Positions 12,501 through 27,500 of a stretch of 64,000 bases of DNA are shown in pieces (the first letter of the stretch is position 1; each line of letters begins with the position of its first letter). Below the pieces are notes generated by a model. It was not told the DNA's origin. It saw only the letters and a list, made by a program, of their open reading frames with translations, and did no database searches. The translations under genes were made by a program, and so were the position numbers. This DNA is from Lumbricus terrestris (lineage: Eukaryota > Annelida > Clitellata > Crassiclitellata > Lumbricidae): positions 1,302,501 to 1,366,500 of the forward strand of contig OX457051.1 in assembly GCA_949752735.1 (NCBI GenBank). The letters are read 5' to 3'.

Positions 12501-15500
12501 ATGAAACTGCGGTCTATGTTCCCTGTGCGGGCCATTCCCTTAATTTAGTTGGAGTGAAGGCTGTTGAATGTTGCACGCAAGTCATTTCCTTCTTCGACTT
12601 TGTTCAGAAACTATATACCTTTTTCGTCGCATCAACGCATCGTTGGCATGTCCTGGTGACACGATTAGGGCATGAACGTAAAGTAGTGAAACGCTTGTCA
12701 GATACGCGATGGTCCGCTCATGCCGACGCTGTGAAGGCTCTGTGCCATGGATACAAAGAAGTTCAATCAGCTCTTGAACATATTTCACTTGACAAAGACC
12801 AACCTAGAGACGTTTCCCATGAAGCTGCAGCTCTTAGCAAAAAGATGAACAAGTTGGAAGTTGCGTTGCTCACTCTTCTCTGGAACGATATTCTTGGACG
12901 TTTCAATGAAACAAGCAAGACTATACAGAAAGCAGACATGGAATTATGGGTCGCTGTCAAGCTCATTCAGTCACTCAAGCTTTATGTAGATGGACTTAGA
13001 GATACTAATTGCTTCGAAGAATATGAACGCAAAGCCAAACTACAAACTCCCAACGAAGATTACCACGACAGCCAGAGACGAGTGACTAAAAGAAATGTGC
13101 GAATTACATATCTCGAAGGTCCTGCAAATGACACTATTATGGATGGGAGCACAAAGTTTAGAATTCAAACCTACTTGCCAATCATTGACTCATTGATTAC
13201 TGAACTAAACAGGCGTGGAAAAGCTTACGAAGAAATCAGCAGCAGATTTACATACTTAACTAAACTGGATGAGTTGAATGCTGAACAAATGAAAGAATGC
13301 AGTGAAAAGCTTTCAAATTTCTATCCCAAAGATCTTGACCAAGACGAACTAATTTCCGAATGTGAACACCTTAAATGCTATATGTCAATATCACCCGCAA
13401 AGACCTCGGTGCCTTCTATGTCATTGATATATGCCATGATTAAGAATGACAAATTGGAATCAACATTTCCGAACGTTGAAATTGCGATAAGAATTTTTCT
13501 GTCATTGATGGTGACAAACTGCACCGGAGAACGTTCTTTCTCAAAACTAAAATTAATAAAGAATGAACTTCGCAGCTGCATGTTGCAAGAGCGATTAAAC
13601 TGTCTGTCTGTAATGAGCATAGAATCAGATGTACTAGAGTCATTGAATTTTGATGACATTATAAGAGACTTTGCCGAAAGCAAAACACGAAAGCGATGTT
13701 TCTAACAATTAAACGATTCTGACAGTGAGGGAATATAAGCTGTGAAACAAACATTTACTCATTGTAGTCTAACTTTCAATTTGTAGGTTATATAACCAAT
13801 TAGAAGCAGGCGTAAGTACTTTGACGTATGTTAAACTTTACTTTATTTTACACTTTTATCAAAAATGGCTGAGTTAGCAGTTTATAACTATATTAGGCCT
13901 AATAACTGAATAAAATGGCACATATGCACAAGGAATGCATTAAACTTTAAAGCAATACATTGCAATTAGCTGAGTCTGAGAGATTGAGTCGGAAATCGGG
14001 TCACTTTTATAGATAGCGCTAAGGTTTGTGCCTAGGGCCCCCAAACTTCTTAAAACGGCCCTGTGCCTGGGTCGCAAATTTTGACCCGTTTGCTTCGCTG
14101 GGGGGAGCAACTCATGGAGGACATGGCCTGGGCGTGTCAGAACCGCTGAAAACAAACAGGTATCAGCATGACGACACGGTTCTTCAAATGTTGGATTATC
14201 ACCAGGAAGATAATGCTGTCGAATGAGCCTATATATTTATCATGGCTTGAAGCCTACCCTTTTCTTGTTGTCCAGCATATCCCCACCATGCAGGAGCTGC
14301 ATAAAGCAGACGTGACAGCGTAGTAGCACATACCACATCGTATAGCTTGAGGCCAGCTAGACCACGATCCATAGCTAGTGATATTTTATCTTGAATTAAT
14401 GGAAGCACAGTCGTCTAAAACCATGTTGCGATGGGTGGATAAGCTTATTCAACTTCGTCACATAGTCTTTAAACGTTGGTATACTACTTTTTCCAATAAT
14501 TTCGATAAGTAAAGTAGTATGGATATTGGCCGATAATTACCCAGATCCTGCTTTCTTTTTTTTCTTCTTTTCCGTGCTCTGCCATTAGGCAGGTTCGAAT
14601 GTTTGACGTCTCCATTCATCTCTGTTCTGCGCTTTCATCTTCAGCCTCTGATAATTACCATCTTTCATCATCCAGTCTAACAGTCTTTGTCTTGGTCTGC
14701 CTCTCGTTCTTTTCCCCTCCATTTTCCCCTCTATGATTGTTCGTAGCATCGAGTCTCCTCTGAGTGTGTGCCCGATCCATCTTCTTTGTCTTTCTCTAAT
14801 TTTGTGTATCATGTGTATATGATCCTGCTTACCATGTTTAAAAATAGGTGCGATAGTTGAATATTTCATTTTATATGGGACAATACCTGTTTCTTGTAAA
14901 CAGTTAAAAATGTGAGCTAATGGGTTAGCTACATGGGCGCCCGCCGAAATTTTTGCAGGGGGGCAAAATTTTTAAGATAGTCACGATTAAATTTTGTAGT
15001 AGCAAGAGCTTGAAAATGCAATGCTGCATGGAAATTAGGAATACGGGTATTTTTCAAAGAGGTTTCTTATGCAAATTTCTCAGTTTCATTTTGTGCATAA
15101 TTTTTAATATGAATAGTTTCCTTAAAAATTTGTTAAAAATAAAATAGCAGATCTATGTTAAAAGGTAGTTTCCTAAGGGTGCGCTATATAATTCCATAGA
15201 ATGAACGAATGACTAATGAATGAACGAAAAAGGTGTCCGTTTGCAAGGGGCAATTGCTCCTTTAGCTGCTTCTAAAGCACCACTCGAAAGCCAATCGCAG
15301 GGCGTGCACCAGCAGTTTCCATGTTCTGCATCGAGTCAGAAGCCTATTCGCAAGAGTAGTCAGAAAGAGGTCTTAGTCTGGTAGCCAGAGGGCCAGAGTA
15401 ACTGTTAATGCGAGTATCGTTTAGGAAGGTGAAGGATCTGAGGATCAGATGAGTGTGGGTATCAATTCTTTTTAACAGATCTCTTTGTCAGTTTTGGGTG

Positions 15501-18500
15501 CAAATCCTGAGGCGTGATAACCAGAGCCAAGTTTATCGACAGTTTGACCTCCTTGGATTCTGTACTGGCAGCTTGCTAAATGGACAAAATGGAGCCTGGC
15601 TTATAGCAGACTTGGTTTATATAATTACAATGCTGGTGAATAAGCAGATCTCCCTGATCTCAGTGTACTTTGAGAAATTTTCAAATTTTTGCATTAGTAT
15701 TTAATTTCTTGCAGTTGTGATTAATTGCATTACAGCTGGATTCCACTTAAGTAGGCCATAATCGACAGGTCTGCTGTTTGCATGGGTGCCCGCAGGAAGG
15801 TTGAAAGCCAATGGTCATTTTAAGAATATTTCGAAAGAGCTTGAACATGCAAGGCAGAGAGTTATAAAAGCATGTTTATTTCTATAGAGATTTCTAAATC
15901 TGGATTTCTGACTTTCATTGTCTGTATCATTCGGATCACTGGTGCATTAATGCAAAGAAATTTGTTAAAAACCCAAAAGTAGTAGTTAAAAAAACATAGG
16001 TTTCAATTCTCCGGGGGGCAAGTGCTCCCCTGCCCTTATGTGCGGGCGCCCATGGTTAGCTATTAATATTATATTAGGGCTGAGTATACTTGGGTCAAGA
16101 AGATCTGGACCCGAACTATGTGATAGTTTCATCGAATGGTTATGTAAAATTAATTCCTCAGGCTAAGTTGGATAGTAGACAAAAGAATCAACCAGTGGGG
16201 TTGACAGGTAGTCAGAATAAATGGCATCAACTGCAGGTATCTTTGACCTGAGATTCTGAGCTATTTCAGTAAAATAACAACTGACGCACCTCTTTCAAAT
16301 TTGCAACTGCACGCGCACCTCTTTGAAACTGCACACCTGCTTTTAAGCAGGCGTGCAGTTTTGTTTGAGAGATCTTAAAAGATCTCTCAAACAAAACACG
16401 CCTGAAAACAGCAGCAGTAGCCTATAATTACCTGGGACGTTTCAAAGCAGAATTACCATAATAGGCAGGACTTTCGCGCTGATCTTTGTAGGTTGTTCTT
16501 CATGATCCCTACGATGAGCCTATTGTACAGGATCTAGGATTCAGAGTCGGAACCGGTGTTTCAACGTCCGTACCATTTTCACTTAGAAACGTAAGTTAAA
16601 CGTCACCAACATTGGTCGATTTGTATGTTTGTCTATAATTCCTTTCGCGCAGAGTGGTTAAGGTACGATGCGTTCCTTGACATCCGAGTGGAACATAGCT
16701 CATATAGATAGTCTGGAGCGATCTTATGCTCTATGCGCTGACAGGCAGGAACCAGCTTAATGTCTCCAGCATATAAGGTGGGTCTCTGCCATTTTTGGTG
16801 TGTCACAGGGATCGGTTCTGGGCCCTTTGCTTTACATTCTGTACACGTCAGGTGTTAGCTCCCTGCTGAGGGTATGTGGACTCTCACATCAGCTATATGC
16901 TGATGACATCCAAGCATAATTATGTTCACTGTCGTGCAACATATGCAGTTTACTCTGTTGGCTGATGTGCTCTGCCATTGATGCCCTTTCTCGCTGGATG
17001 GCTTCGAATCGTTTGCTGTTGAATCCACCCCAAACTCAATTCATTTGGCTTGGCGGTCGCAGACAGTTGACTAGTTTAGACATGCATCTTTTGGCTCAGA
17101 CAATCCCCCATATTGCATTCTGTCCTACCGTCCGCGATCTTGGAGTGCACCGCCAGTTGCGTGTTGTCATACGGTTCCTATCTCATGATGCTGCTGTAGT
17201 CCTTGTCCACGCCTTCGTAACTAGCAGAATTGATCATTGCTGCTCAATTCTTGCTGGCCACCCATCTAGCTTAATAGGGCGTCTTGACCGGGTCATGCGC
17301 TCTGCTACTCGGCTTATTGGTCACATCCCAAAATTTGCCCCAATTTCTGCCTACATGCGTGATGCTCTGCACTGGCTTCCAGTCTCACGGCGCATCTCGT
17401 ACAGGATAGCTGCAGGATAGCAGCACTTGTTTGGCGGTCCTTAATTGGTAGTGCGCCTTCCTACTTATCTGATCCATGTCGCCCTGTCTCTGTTGTAGCC
17501 TCCCGTAGAACTTTGCGCTCTTCGACCAATGGGGATCTGCTGGTCCCTCGAACCCGCTCTGCTACCAGACAGCGTCGAGCCTTCTCGGTTGTTGGCCCGT
17601 CCACATGGAATGGACTCGCACTTGCACTACGCTTACTACCTCGGAATAATTTGCCTGCTTTCTACAAGTTGCTCAAGACCTATCTTTTTAGCTGTGGCTG
17701 GACTGGGAGCGCCTCTGAGTAGGTTTCTTGAAGGGGCTCTGTATAAATTTTCGGAATGAATGAATAGATACTAGACCAAATATGGGAATTAGTCGAAAAA
17801 GTGGCAGCAGATGATGTAAGATTCTCTCTGCGCACACTACTCGGTTGAATAGAACGCCATGGTTGTTTGTATGTGCACTTGTTATAGCGCACCTTCAAGC
17901 TCTCTACTCAGAGGCGCTCCCGACTGCGGAACGGGCACTGCATCGGAGTTTCACGCCGAAACGCAGAGCAATTGCGAGTGAAGGACTTGCCCAAGGTCCC
18001 TACGTGGCGACTTGGGGTGGATTCGAACCTCAAACCTTCCGGCTTCAAGGCAACGACGCCACCACTACACCACCGCGCCCCACAAATTGAATGGTTGAAT
18101 GGGACGCCATGGTTAAATGGGACACCACGCGTGTTGGCGTAACGAGGAATTGTCAAGGCGGTCGGCAATGAAAGAATGTAACCTACTATAGGGTTGCTAG
18201 GTTGGTGATGGCACATAGCCTAAGTGAATTGGCAAAAGTGCAAAATTGGTGCATCTGAAGATAACATTCATAGCAAGGCGGTGAATATGTGGAGTAAACG
18301 GAGGCTCATGGTCCAACAGGACACGAAGGTCACGGGCTATATAATATATGTAGTTGACAAGGTAAGCTTACTGTTCAACGTTCATGTATAACCGAAGAAA
18401 TTCAATCGCATAGGTATAGGGTCGTAATGCTTTGCAAGTTGCTTCCGGTTGTCAGATAAATTTTGTCATAGCGGGATACATAATTATTTACCTATTACAT

Positions 18501-21500
18501 ATATTATAATAATTATGTTTACTTATGAATTAGAAAAGTATGCAATTAGCTTACTAGTAGCCTATTTAGACGTAAGTTGCAGTTTATTACCATGGTCTTT
18601 GGCAAAGAGGATCTACTCAAATGAGCGAGACAGTAGAAAAACTTATTTTTGGCTAATTTTCTTTGACCCCTGTTCTTAGCGTTGTTTATCACCTTGAGGC
18701 GTGGTGGCCGTGTGGTTAGAGCGGCCGGTGACACGAAACGGAGTATGCCCCCTGAAAGCTATCCGGGGGGGATGAATTAGTCTATCCCCCGGATGGAATT
18801 ATCCGGTCTATACTATCCGGGGGATAAACCATTCTATCCCCTTTTTTGAAAAATGCGCATAATAAAAAATTATGCTGTAATCAAAATTTAAAGTGACTCT
18901 AATTGTTTTAAGTGTCCTAAGCCAGCGTTTCCCAAAGTGGGTTCCGCGGAACCCAAGGGTTCCGCGGGCTTGGCGCAGGGGTTCCGCGAAAAGATGGTTA
19001 AGTACTTTCTTACTATGAATGATGAAATTTATTGGATACGGAATCATTCAAAGTAGGCGATAAACCGACTAACTCTTCTAACGAATACCACGAACACATT
19101 ATAACGCAAATGAAGCAGAATTCAAATCAACCTTCACTGATCAGTGACTGGAATGGGATAGCTAAAATAAATACTTCCCAGTAACTGCATCTATAGACCT
19201 ATCATGTTTTTCTATTTGCCACGTAAAAATTGTACGAAATTGCATTCTCATATTTTACTGGAACAAAAGCAAAATATAGAAATCGACGAAATGATGCAAC
19301 TGACAATAAGAATCCAGTTTTCAAGCATCAAGCAAGTTAGGCTATAGACAAAATGCACGAGAACAAACAAATGCGCGTTGCATTCTTCATGTAAATTACT
19401 CCCAATAGACTTATTGTGATCCGCGAGTCGTGGTTTTCAAAACACTGCAATTTAATTTTTCCATAAGAAAAATAAACTTTCTACAATGGTGCGTGTTTAA
19501 TAGGCCTATCATAATAGGCCTACTTCTCAGGCGCTATGAATGTTTTAATGCGTTAAATTCAGAGTCCATGGGGTTCCGCGAGAAAATATTAAGGCGCAAA
19601 GGGTTCCGTGGCCCAAAAAGTTTGGGAAACGCTGTCCTAAGCAATGCTCAGATAAAGGCAATTCGAATTTATTTAGTGACTCTGAGTGCCCTTAAGTGTT
19701 TTAAATGTTTTAAGTGCTCTAAAAATAGGGCAAAACAAATTATCTAGTAGAAATAAACATACCTGTTAGTGTCGTTCAAAACAAAGCAGATGAAAATCAA
19801 TTTGCCAAAAAAAATACACGCGGAATAGGTTTTTTCGACTTTTTTTAATTTGGGGAATACAATTAATACGGGGGATACTCTATTTCGTGACACCGGCCTG
19901 AAACGCGGAAAGTACGGGTCCTCCACTAACAATATTATTGCGATGCAATTGCAGTTGCGCCGTTGAGCCGTGTGTGCACTTCTGAGCTTTGTAGGGAGGG
20001 CAATATCAAATTTCAGTTGTATGTGTCAGCTATAATTGTTCACTGTTGTTTCTTAATAACTAGCTTTGTGTTTTAAATTTTGGGCTCATCGTTTTTAGCT
20101 ATGTCAATATTTGTCCATGACAGGGAAAATTGATATTCCATTTAGTCATAAGAATATCTTGAGACCTTACAAAGATGGCGGCATATTGCTTTGCAGAGGC
20201 GGGCCTTTAAGTCATTTGAACGTTAAATCAAGCAGTACCGTTGCCTAGCAAGTGCATTGAATAATTATAGCAGTTTTGTTTTCGCCTCTACAATCATGGT
20301 TGTTCATTTTATAGGCCCAAACGTGGTCGTGCAACATGAACCACTTTCGGCATTTAGAGAAAAATATTCCAAAAACATATTTGCACAGAGTAAAGAATAA
20401 TTCTTTGATATTTGATTGCGCCTCATTCCCAGTAATGCATGGAATAACAAAACTCCACAATTAATGAGAATTTTCTGCTATTAGATTAATTTGACATTGC
20501 TATTGTCACATCGATTTTTAAAATTCGAATACGCCAGAATTTCCTTTAAATGCAGATGTTTCTATGAATTTAATTTTGAGGAGATTATTGTTTTCACGGT
20601 TATTTATGAAATATAGGCCTACCTCAATTTTTATTTTATTTGTTGCATTTTAGTGCCCAAAATGTCCACTCCGTTACTGTTATTTTCACACTTGAGTCAC
20701 AATATTGTGGAGACTTGGACTAATGCATTGCGTGGTTGCGCTGTGTGTTGACAGCCTTTGACCGTTCTATTTTGTCTGTCTGCTTGTCTGCCTCCGTCCG
20801 CCTGTGCGCTGCATCCGCCTATCTGCTGCATGCACTGACTCGCCGCCTACGACTACTGCCGACCGGTCTGGCTGACACGCATCGCGCTTTGCCTGCTGTA
20901 AAAAGGCAGGATTTCACTGTTCGACACCGACTCTCGGGTAGGCCACGAAGCTAACTAGAGAGCCTGGCACTTGATACACGGTAAAACGTGAGTTCGAGTG
21001 GTGACCGACTTGCTTTCGGACGGCCTAGAAGCTGACCGATCGCGCTGCCGCTCGACACACGGTAAAACGTGAGTCCGAGTGGTAACTGACTGACAACCGA
21101 TTTCGGACGGCCTCGAAGCTGACTGATCGGCTAGCACCCGACACACGGTAAAACGTGAGTCCGGGTGGGGACTGACTACCGACTCTTTGGTAAGGCCACG
21201 AAGCTAACCAGAGAGGCTGGCACTCGACACACGGTAAAACGTGGGTTGAGTGGTGACTGATTATGGGAGCAAATTGCTCGACCACTGTTGATCTATGGAG
21301 AGCCATTAAGCTCGGTCTAGTGGTCGCCTACTCTCATTAGAGGGGTTCGAACCCTCCGACGGCTGACGATTGACTGACGGTTACCGGCTGACGACTACTG
21401 CGGCTGACGAGTAGCCGACGGTACTCGAGCGACTATTGACGGGTAGTGCAAGGACGATTGACTCCGACAGCGGGAGGGATTCCTGGGGTCTACAGGGGTT

Positions 21501-24500
21501 GCTGCGGTCTACCTTTGGTCCCATCTCTAGTATCGTTCTGTTCTGTTTCGTTTGTACCTTAATCGCCTTGTGTTTTGGAAACCAATAAATGTGTTCTAAG
21601 CCTTAACCTGGCTAGTCTTTAGTCAACAGCTAAAGCCGGACCCGGATATAGACGATGCTTACGGGCTAGGGGTGGTGTTATGGTCTCCTGGTGTAATTTG
21701 CCCAATCTAGTTCCGCTACAATATCTTCAAAAAATTACGACCAAAAATTATAGTTTTCAGGAAACAATGTTATTCATATAGGCTACACTATTGAAAGGCC
21801 TTTCATCTAATAAGAGTAGATAGATTAAGACTATTCTGGGACATTTGACCACAATCATGGTTAAACTTTTCCAAACCATCCATAACCATGGTTCAAAAAT
21901 ATAACCATCCATAACCATGGTTCAAAAATATAACCATCCATAACCATGGTTCAAAAATATACCTACCCATAACCATGGTTCAACTTTTTCCAACACACAA
22001 ATTTATTTTTTTTCCTACTTTATAAAATAACAAAAAAAAATTTTTTTCTTGTGATCCGTCATACACCAACCCAAACCATGGTTAAACTTTTGCCAATCAA
22101 CCCAAACCATGGTTCAACTTCTGCCAACCACCCAATCCACCCCAGCACGCGCCTATGACTCATCATGCGGGGAATTTCCAGTAGTTTCGATGATGAGTCA
22201 CCCGATCATAAAAAATTTTTTTCTTGTGTATATAAAATAACAAAAAAAATTCTTGTATCAGTATAAAGATAATATCTTGTATATAAAATGAACTACGATA
22301 CGTATAATCTGAAACAATTGCGACAAATTCCTAAACAAAGAGGACAAAAAGGATACTCAAAACTACCAAAAGAGGAACTTATAGCGTTCATAAAGCATGG
22401 AGATCGACTAGGCGCTCGGGCACCAGTCATCAAGACTCCAACGAGCACACTCGGCACGGTACGAGAATTGCGAGAAATTGCAAAAAAGAGAGGCCAAAGA
22501 GGATACTCTAGATTAGGAAAAGCGGAACTTACGGCATTCTTGTCTACTACTTGGAAATTTGTGGGGAAAAATAAAGCTACTTTTTCGGATTGGTTGACTA
22601 GTGAGATTAGCCAGTTACCACCTCAAATAAAACCACCCATTCATAAGTTCAAACTTCGAGAGACAGCGACGGCTATCAAAGGGTTTACAAAAAGATACAC
22701 GATCGAGGGCAACAACAGGGTCGATGTTGAATCTTTTCTCAAGGCTGTAAGATCGCAGGTAGTTAGGCTGTTAGCGAAAAATCGAGGGGTAAAAGTTCAA
22801 CTCAATCTCATGTGTGTAATGGAGAAAGTAGACATAAAATCCGGCGAAATAGCAACGGCTGAGCCTAATTTCAAATCAAAGACTGATATTATTTTAGAAG
22901 CAACCGATGTGAAGGAAATATATACCAACGCAGTGGATAAAATTAAGGAGAGCATGGCAAGTTATCAGATGCGAGGTAGCAATTGGCGATTCAGAGCCGT
23001 TTCGAAATTAGATATCGATACAGTGGTATACAAGCCATTGAAAGGTAGTTCATATATTCAGCTTCCCGAGTATTTAGCCAATAAAAAGGCCATTATTAAC
23101 ATGAAAAATGATGACGACGAATGTTTCAAATGGTGTATTACTAGAGCGTTGAATCAAGTTGATGAACACCCTGAAAGAATCACTAAAGACCTAGTAGAAC
23201 AATCTAAGAAACTTGATTGGGGTGGTATCGTGTTCCCAGTTGCTGCTGATGCTAATATTATAAATAAATTTGAGCGTAGTAATAACATTAGCGTTAGCGT
23301 ATTCGGCTTTGAAAAGAGCGTATACCCATTATACATATCGAAGCATGAAAGTGATACCTGTGTAGATCTACTGCTTATTTCTGACGATGAAAAGAAGCAT
23401 TACTGTTGGATCAAGAACTTTAATAGATTGATGGCGGCACGAACAGAAAAATCTGTAAATTCGATGCACTATTGCAGAAGATGTTTAATCGGTTACAGAA
23501 CGAAAGACTCGCTTAACAAACACATCGAGTACTGTTCGCAACATGACGCTCAACGAATAGAACTCCCAGGTCCAGGAACTATGTTGAGTTTTAACAATTA
23601 TTATAGGAAAATGAGAGTACCTTTTATTATCTATGCGGATTTCGAATCCTTCATTAAACCGATCGATACATGCCAACCCGATCCCAGCACGTCTTACACC
23701 AATAAATACCAGAAACATACTCCTAGCTCGTTTTGTTACCACATAAAATGTTTCGACGATGACCTATATTCACAAGCTCCTGTAACATTCACAGCGAAGA
23801 GCGAAGACGATGATGTAGCACAGATATTTATTGACAGTCTTGTTGAGAAAGTAAAAGATATTTATAATCGATTTAAGTTCCCAAAGAAAATGATATTTGG
23901 AAAGGATGATAAGGAGCTATACTACTCGGCTACTGTTTGCCATATATGCGGGGGTGAGTTCTCTGATGGTGATGATGATAATGACATACGAGTAAGAGAC
24001 CACTGTCACCTGACTGGTAAATTTAGAGGCGCCGCTCATAAAATTTGTAATCTAAAGTATAGAGTCCCCAAGTTTTTCCCAGTAGTATTCCATAATCTAA
24101 CCGGCTACGATAGCCATCTATTCGTGAAGAAATTACGGGGTGGTAATAATGAACAGATTAAATGCATTCCCTGCAATGAAGAAAAGTACATCTCATTTAG
24201 CAGAGAGATCGTAGTCGATAAGTTTATTAACAAAGAAGGGAAAGAGAAAGTGGTCAAGCGAGAATTACGTTTCATCGATAGTTTTAGATTCATGCCAGCG
24301 GGTCTCGACGCCTTATCGAAGAACCTAAGTAAAGACCAGTGTAAAAATATAAACAAGTACTATTCCAGCAAACAGCTCGATCTCTTGCTTAGAAAAGGGG
24401 TATATCCGTACGACCACGTTAGTTCCATCATTCAACTGAATGAAACAAAACTACCACCAAAGTCAGCATTCTATTCGAAACTAAACGATTCAGGTATTAG

Positions 24501-27500
24501 TGATGAAGATTACGAGCATGCAAAAACGGTATGGAACGAATTCGGTTTCAAAACATTCAGAGAATATCACGACTTGTACAATCTTTCGGATGTTCTCTTA
24601 CTAGCTGATGTCTTTGAAAACTTTAGAGACGTTTGTATGAAGAACTACAACCTAGATCCCGCCTGGTATTACACTTCTCCTGGACTAGCATGGGATGCCT
24701 CATTAAAGTTGACTGGAGTAAAGTTAGAATTATTGAGCGATTACGATATGATACTAATGGTCAAGCATGGGATAAGAGGTGGTGTTAGCACAATTTCACA
24801 TCGTTATGGGCAAGCAAATAACAAGTACATGTCCACGTTTGACGAAAGCAAGCCCTCATCATTTATAACGTATTTAGACGCCAACAATTTATATGGGTGG
24901 GCAATGTGTAAGAATCTTCCAACTCACGGGTTTCAGTGGATGACTGATGATGAGCTAAACGACTGGAGATCAATACCGTGTATATTGGAGGTGGACTTGG
25001 AATATCCCAAACATTTACACGATCTTCACAACGACTACCCTCTCGCTCCAGAGAATATTACACCCGAATCTTCGACTATACCTAAACTCATCCCAAACCT
25101 GAATGATAAAGTAAAGTACATAACCCATTATGAAAATTTGAAGCAGTATGAAGGCCTAGGTTTGAAGATTACTAAAATTCATCGAGGAATTAAATTTGAA
25201 GAAAGCACCTGGTTGAAAAAATATATCGATCTAAATACAAACCTGAGGACCAAAGCCAAAAACGATTTCGAGAAAGACTTTTTCAAACTTATGAACAATA
25301 GTGTGTTTGGCAAGACTTGTGAAAATATAGAGTCTCGCGTAGATATTAAACTGGTTTCAAGCGAGAAGCAAGCCATAAAACTAGCGGCTAAAACGAGTTA
25401 CGGCAGTCGGACTATTTTTGATCAAAATTTAATTGCTATTCACATGAAGAAGACTTCGTTGATCTATAACAAGCCGATATATCTCGGTATGTGTATCCTA
25501 GACTTGAGTAAAACTTTGATGTATTCTTTTCATTATAATTACATCAAGACCAAGTATGGTGATAGAGCTAAACTGTTATTCACCGATACGGATTCTTTGG
25601 CGTACGAAATTAGAACCGATGATTTTTACGCTGATATATCCCCCGATGTTAGAAGCATGTTTGACACGTCGGACTATCCAAAGGACCACCCGTCTGGTAT
25701 TGAAACTGGAGTGAACAAGAAAGTAATAGGTTTGTTTAAGGACGAAGCAGCCGGTAAACAGATTGAGGAATTCGTGGGGTTGAGATCCAAGTTGTACAGT
25801 TACAAAATAGCAGGCATAGACCATAAAAAGTGCAAAGGCGTAAAAAAATACGTTGTTAAGAAATCAATTACTTATGAAGACTACAAAGAATGTCTGTTTA
25901 CGAGGAAAGAACAATCGAGAAAGATGAATGTGATTAGGTCCCATCTTCACGATATCTACACCGAAGAGGTAAACAAAGTGGCGCTATCAGCGGACGATGA
26001 TAAAAGAGTCATAATGGAGGACGGGGTTCATACTTTGGCATATGGACATTACTCGTTGAAAACTATTTGAAGATTAAATAATAATAATGTAAAATGAAAC
26101 TCTCAAAAGTTTGCACTTGGTGTAAGAAAGAAAAGAATATGATAGAATATTCCCGTGTTCTACGGCAGTCAAAAAATAGACTTAATGAGTGTAAAGAATG
26201 TAGATCAAACTACGCCAGAGATGTGTGGTGTTCGAATATTTTTGGCATTAACTTTGAACAGTTTACAAAATGGATTGAATTCCAGTTTGAAGAAGGTATG
26301 GTCATGCAAAATTACGTTTCGTTTTGGCACCTCGATCACGTTCTACCAATATCATCATTCAATTTGCTAGATGGAGAAGAACTTGTTAAAGCTATGAATT
26401 GGAAGAATATTCGCCCGCTGCTACCGGCAAAAAATATGCAAAAAGCAGACAAAATAGATCCCTGGTTATATGTTTTACAGGAAGTGAAAGCGGATTATTT
26501 TTTGAAACATTTAAATGAAATGTAAAATGAGTACAGCAACTGTGAAAAACATCGACGTCGAGGGTGTTGTATTACCAAATATCCCTATATCAAACATACA
26601 GCTGATTGATGCTGCTAAGAAACTGAAAATCCCAAACTTCCGTGGCGTCTTCTTGCGAGATGAACTACCAAAGAAACCTAGACTGAATGAATGCGGGATA
26701 TTGAACTTGGATGATTCTAATGGGAACGGAACTCACTGGGTATCTTTTTTAAAGAAGGGCAAGGATAAAATATATTTCGATAGTTACGGCCTACCACCAC
26801 CCACAGAACTCGTCAAGTATTTACATAGTCCCATCTACTACAACAGTGAACGAATTCAACCGGATAATGAAGTCTTTTATGGACATCTATGCTTGTACGT
26901 TTTGAAAAAGACGATGACTGATGGTTGTAAATTTCAAGAAGTCATAAATGAATTGTACTAAAAATATTATCGCGTAATAAAATGCCTGTAAACATATTTG
27001 GACAAATGGATAACGGATCAACGCCACGAGTAGTAGCAGGTGGCGTCACATTAACTCAAGCAAACAATACTTTTCTAAGACGAGATGGAGCAAACCCTGT
27101 TACTGGAGATCTAGATATGAATGGCCTCGTGATAAAAGGTCTACCTACAACGAATACTTCAGAAGCGGGAAAAGACGAGGCACTAAGTCGGGGGCAAGCT
27201 ATAGATTTAATAACGAATCACGATAATGTACCGACAAACAATAATAATTTGACTAACAAGAAATACGTCGATGCAACGGCTGAAAAATATGTCGACACGA
27301 AAGCAATCGGACCCGTGATTAGCATGTACACTTCAGCTACACAAGCTATACGCGCCGAAACTTACACAAAAGTTTCTTTCAAGACAGACAGATTGGATAG
27401 AGAGTTCAACGGTAGAATAGGGACTACTATAATCGAGCCCGGTAAAGCCGGTTGCTATATCGTTTCGACGCACATAGAATTTCGTAACTTCGGTGCTGCT

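Noticed and set aside
17860..18083. tRNA gene because of A and B boxes
   Set aside because: Only the promoter boxes are tRNA-like. A second diverged copy and a LINE-shared tail show it is a SINE.
21850..21990. CRISPR-like array (repeated 29-bp units with palindrome)
   Set aside because: Units are contiguous without unique spacers, lie in transposon inverted repeats, and the DNA is eukaryotic.
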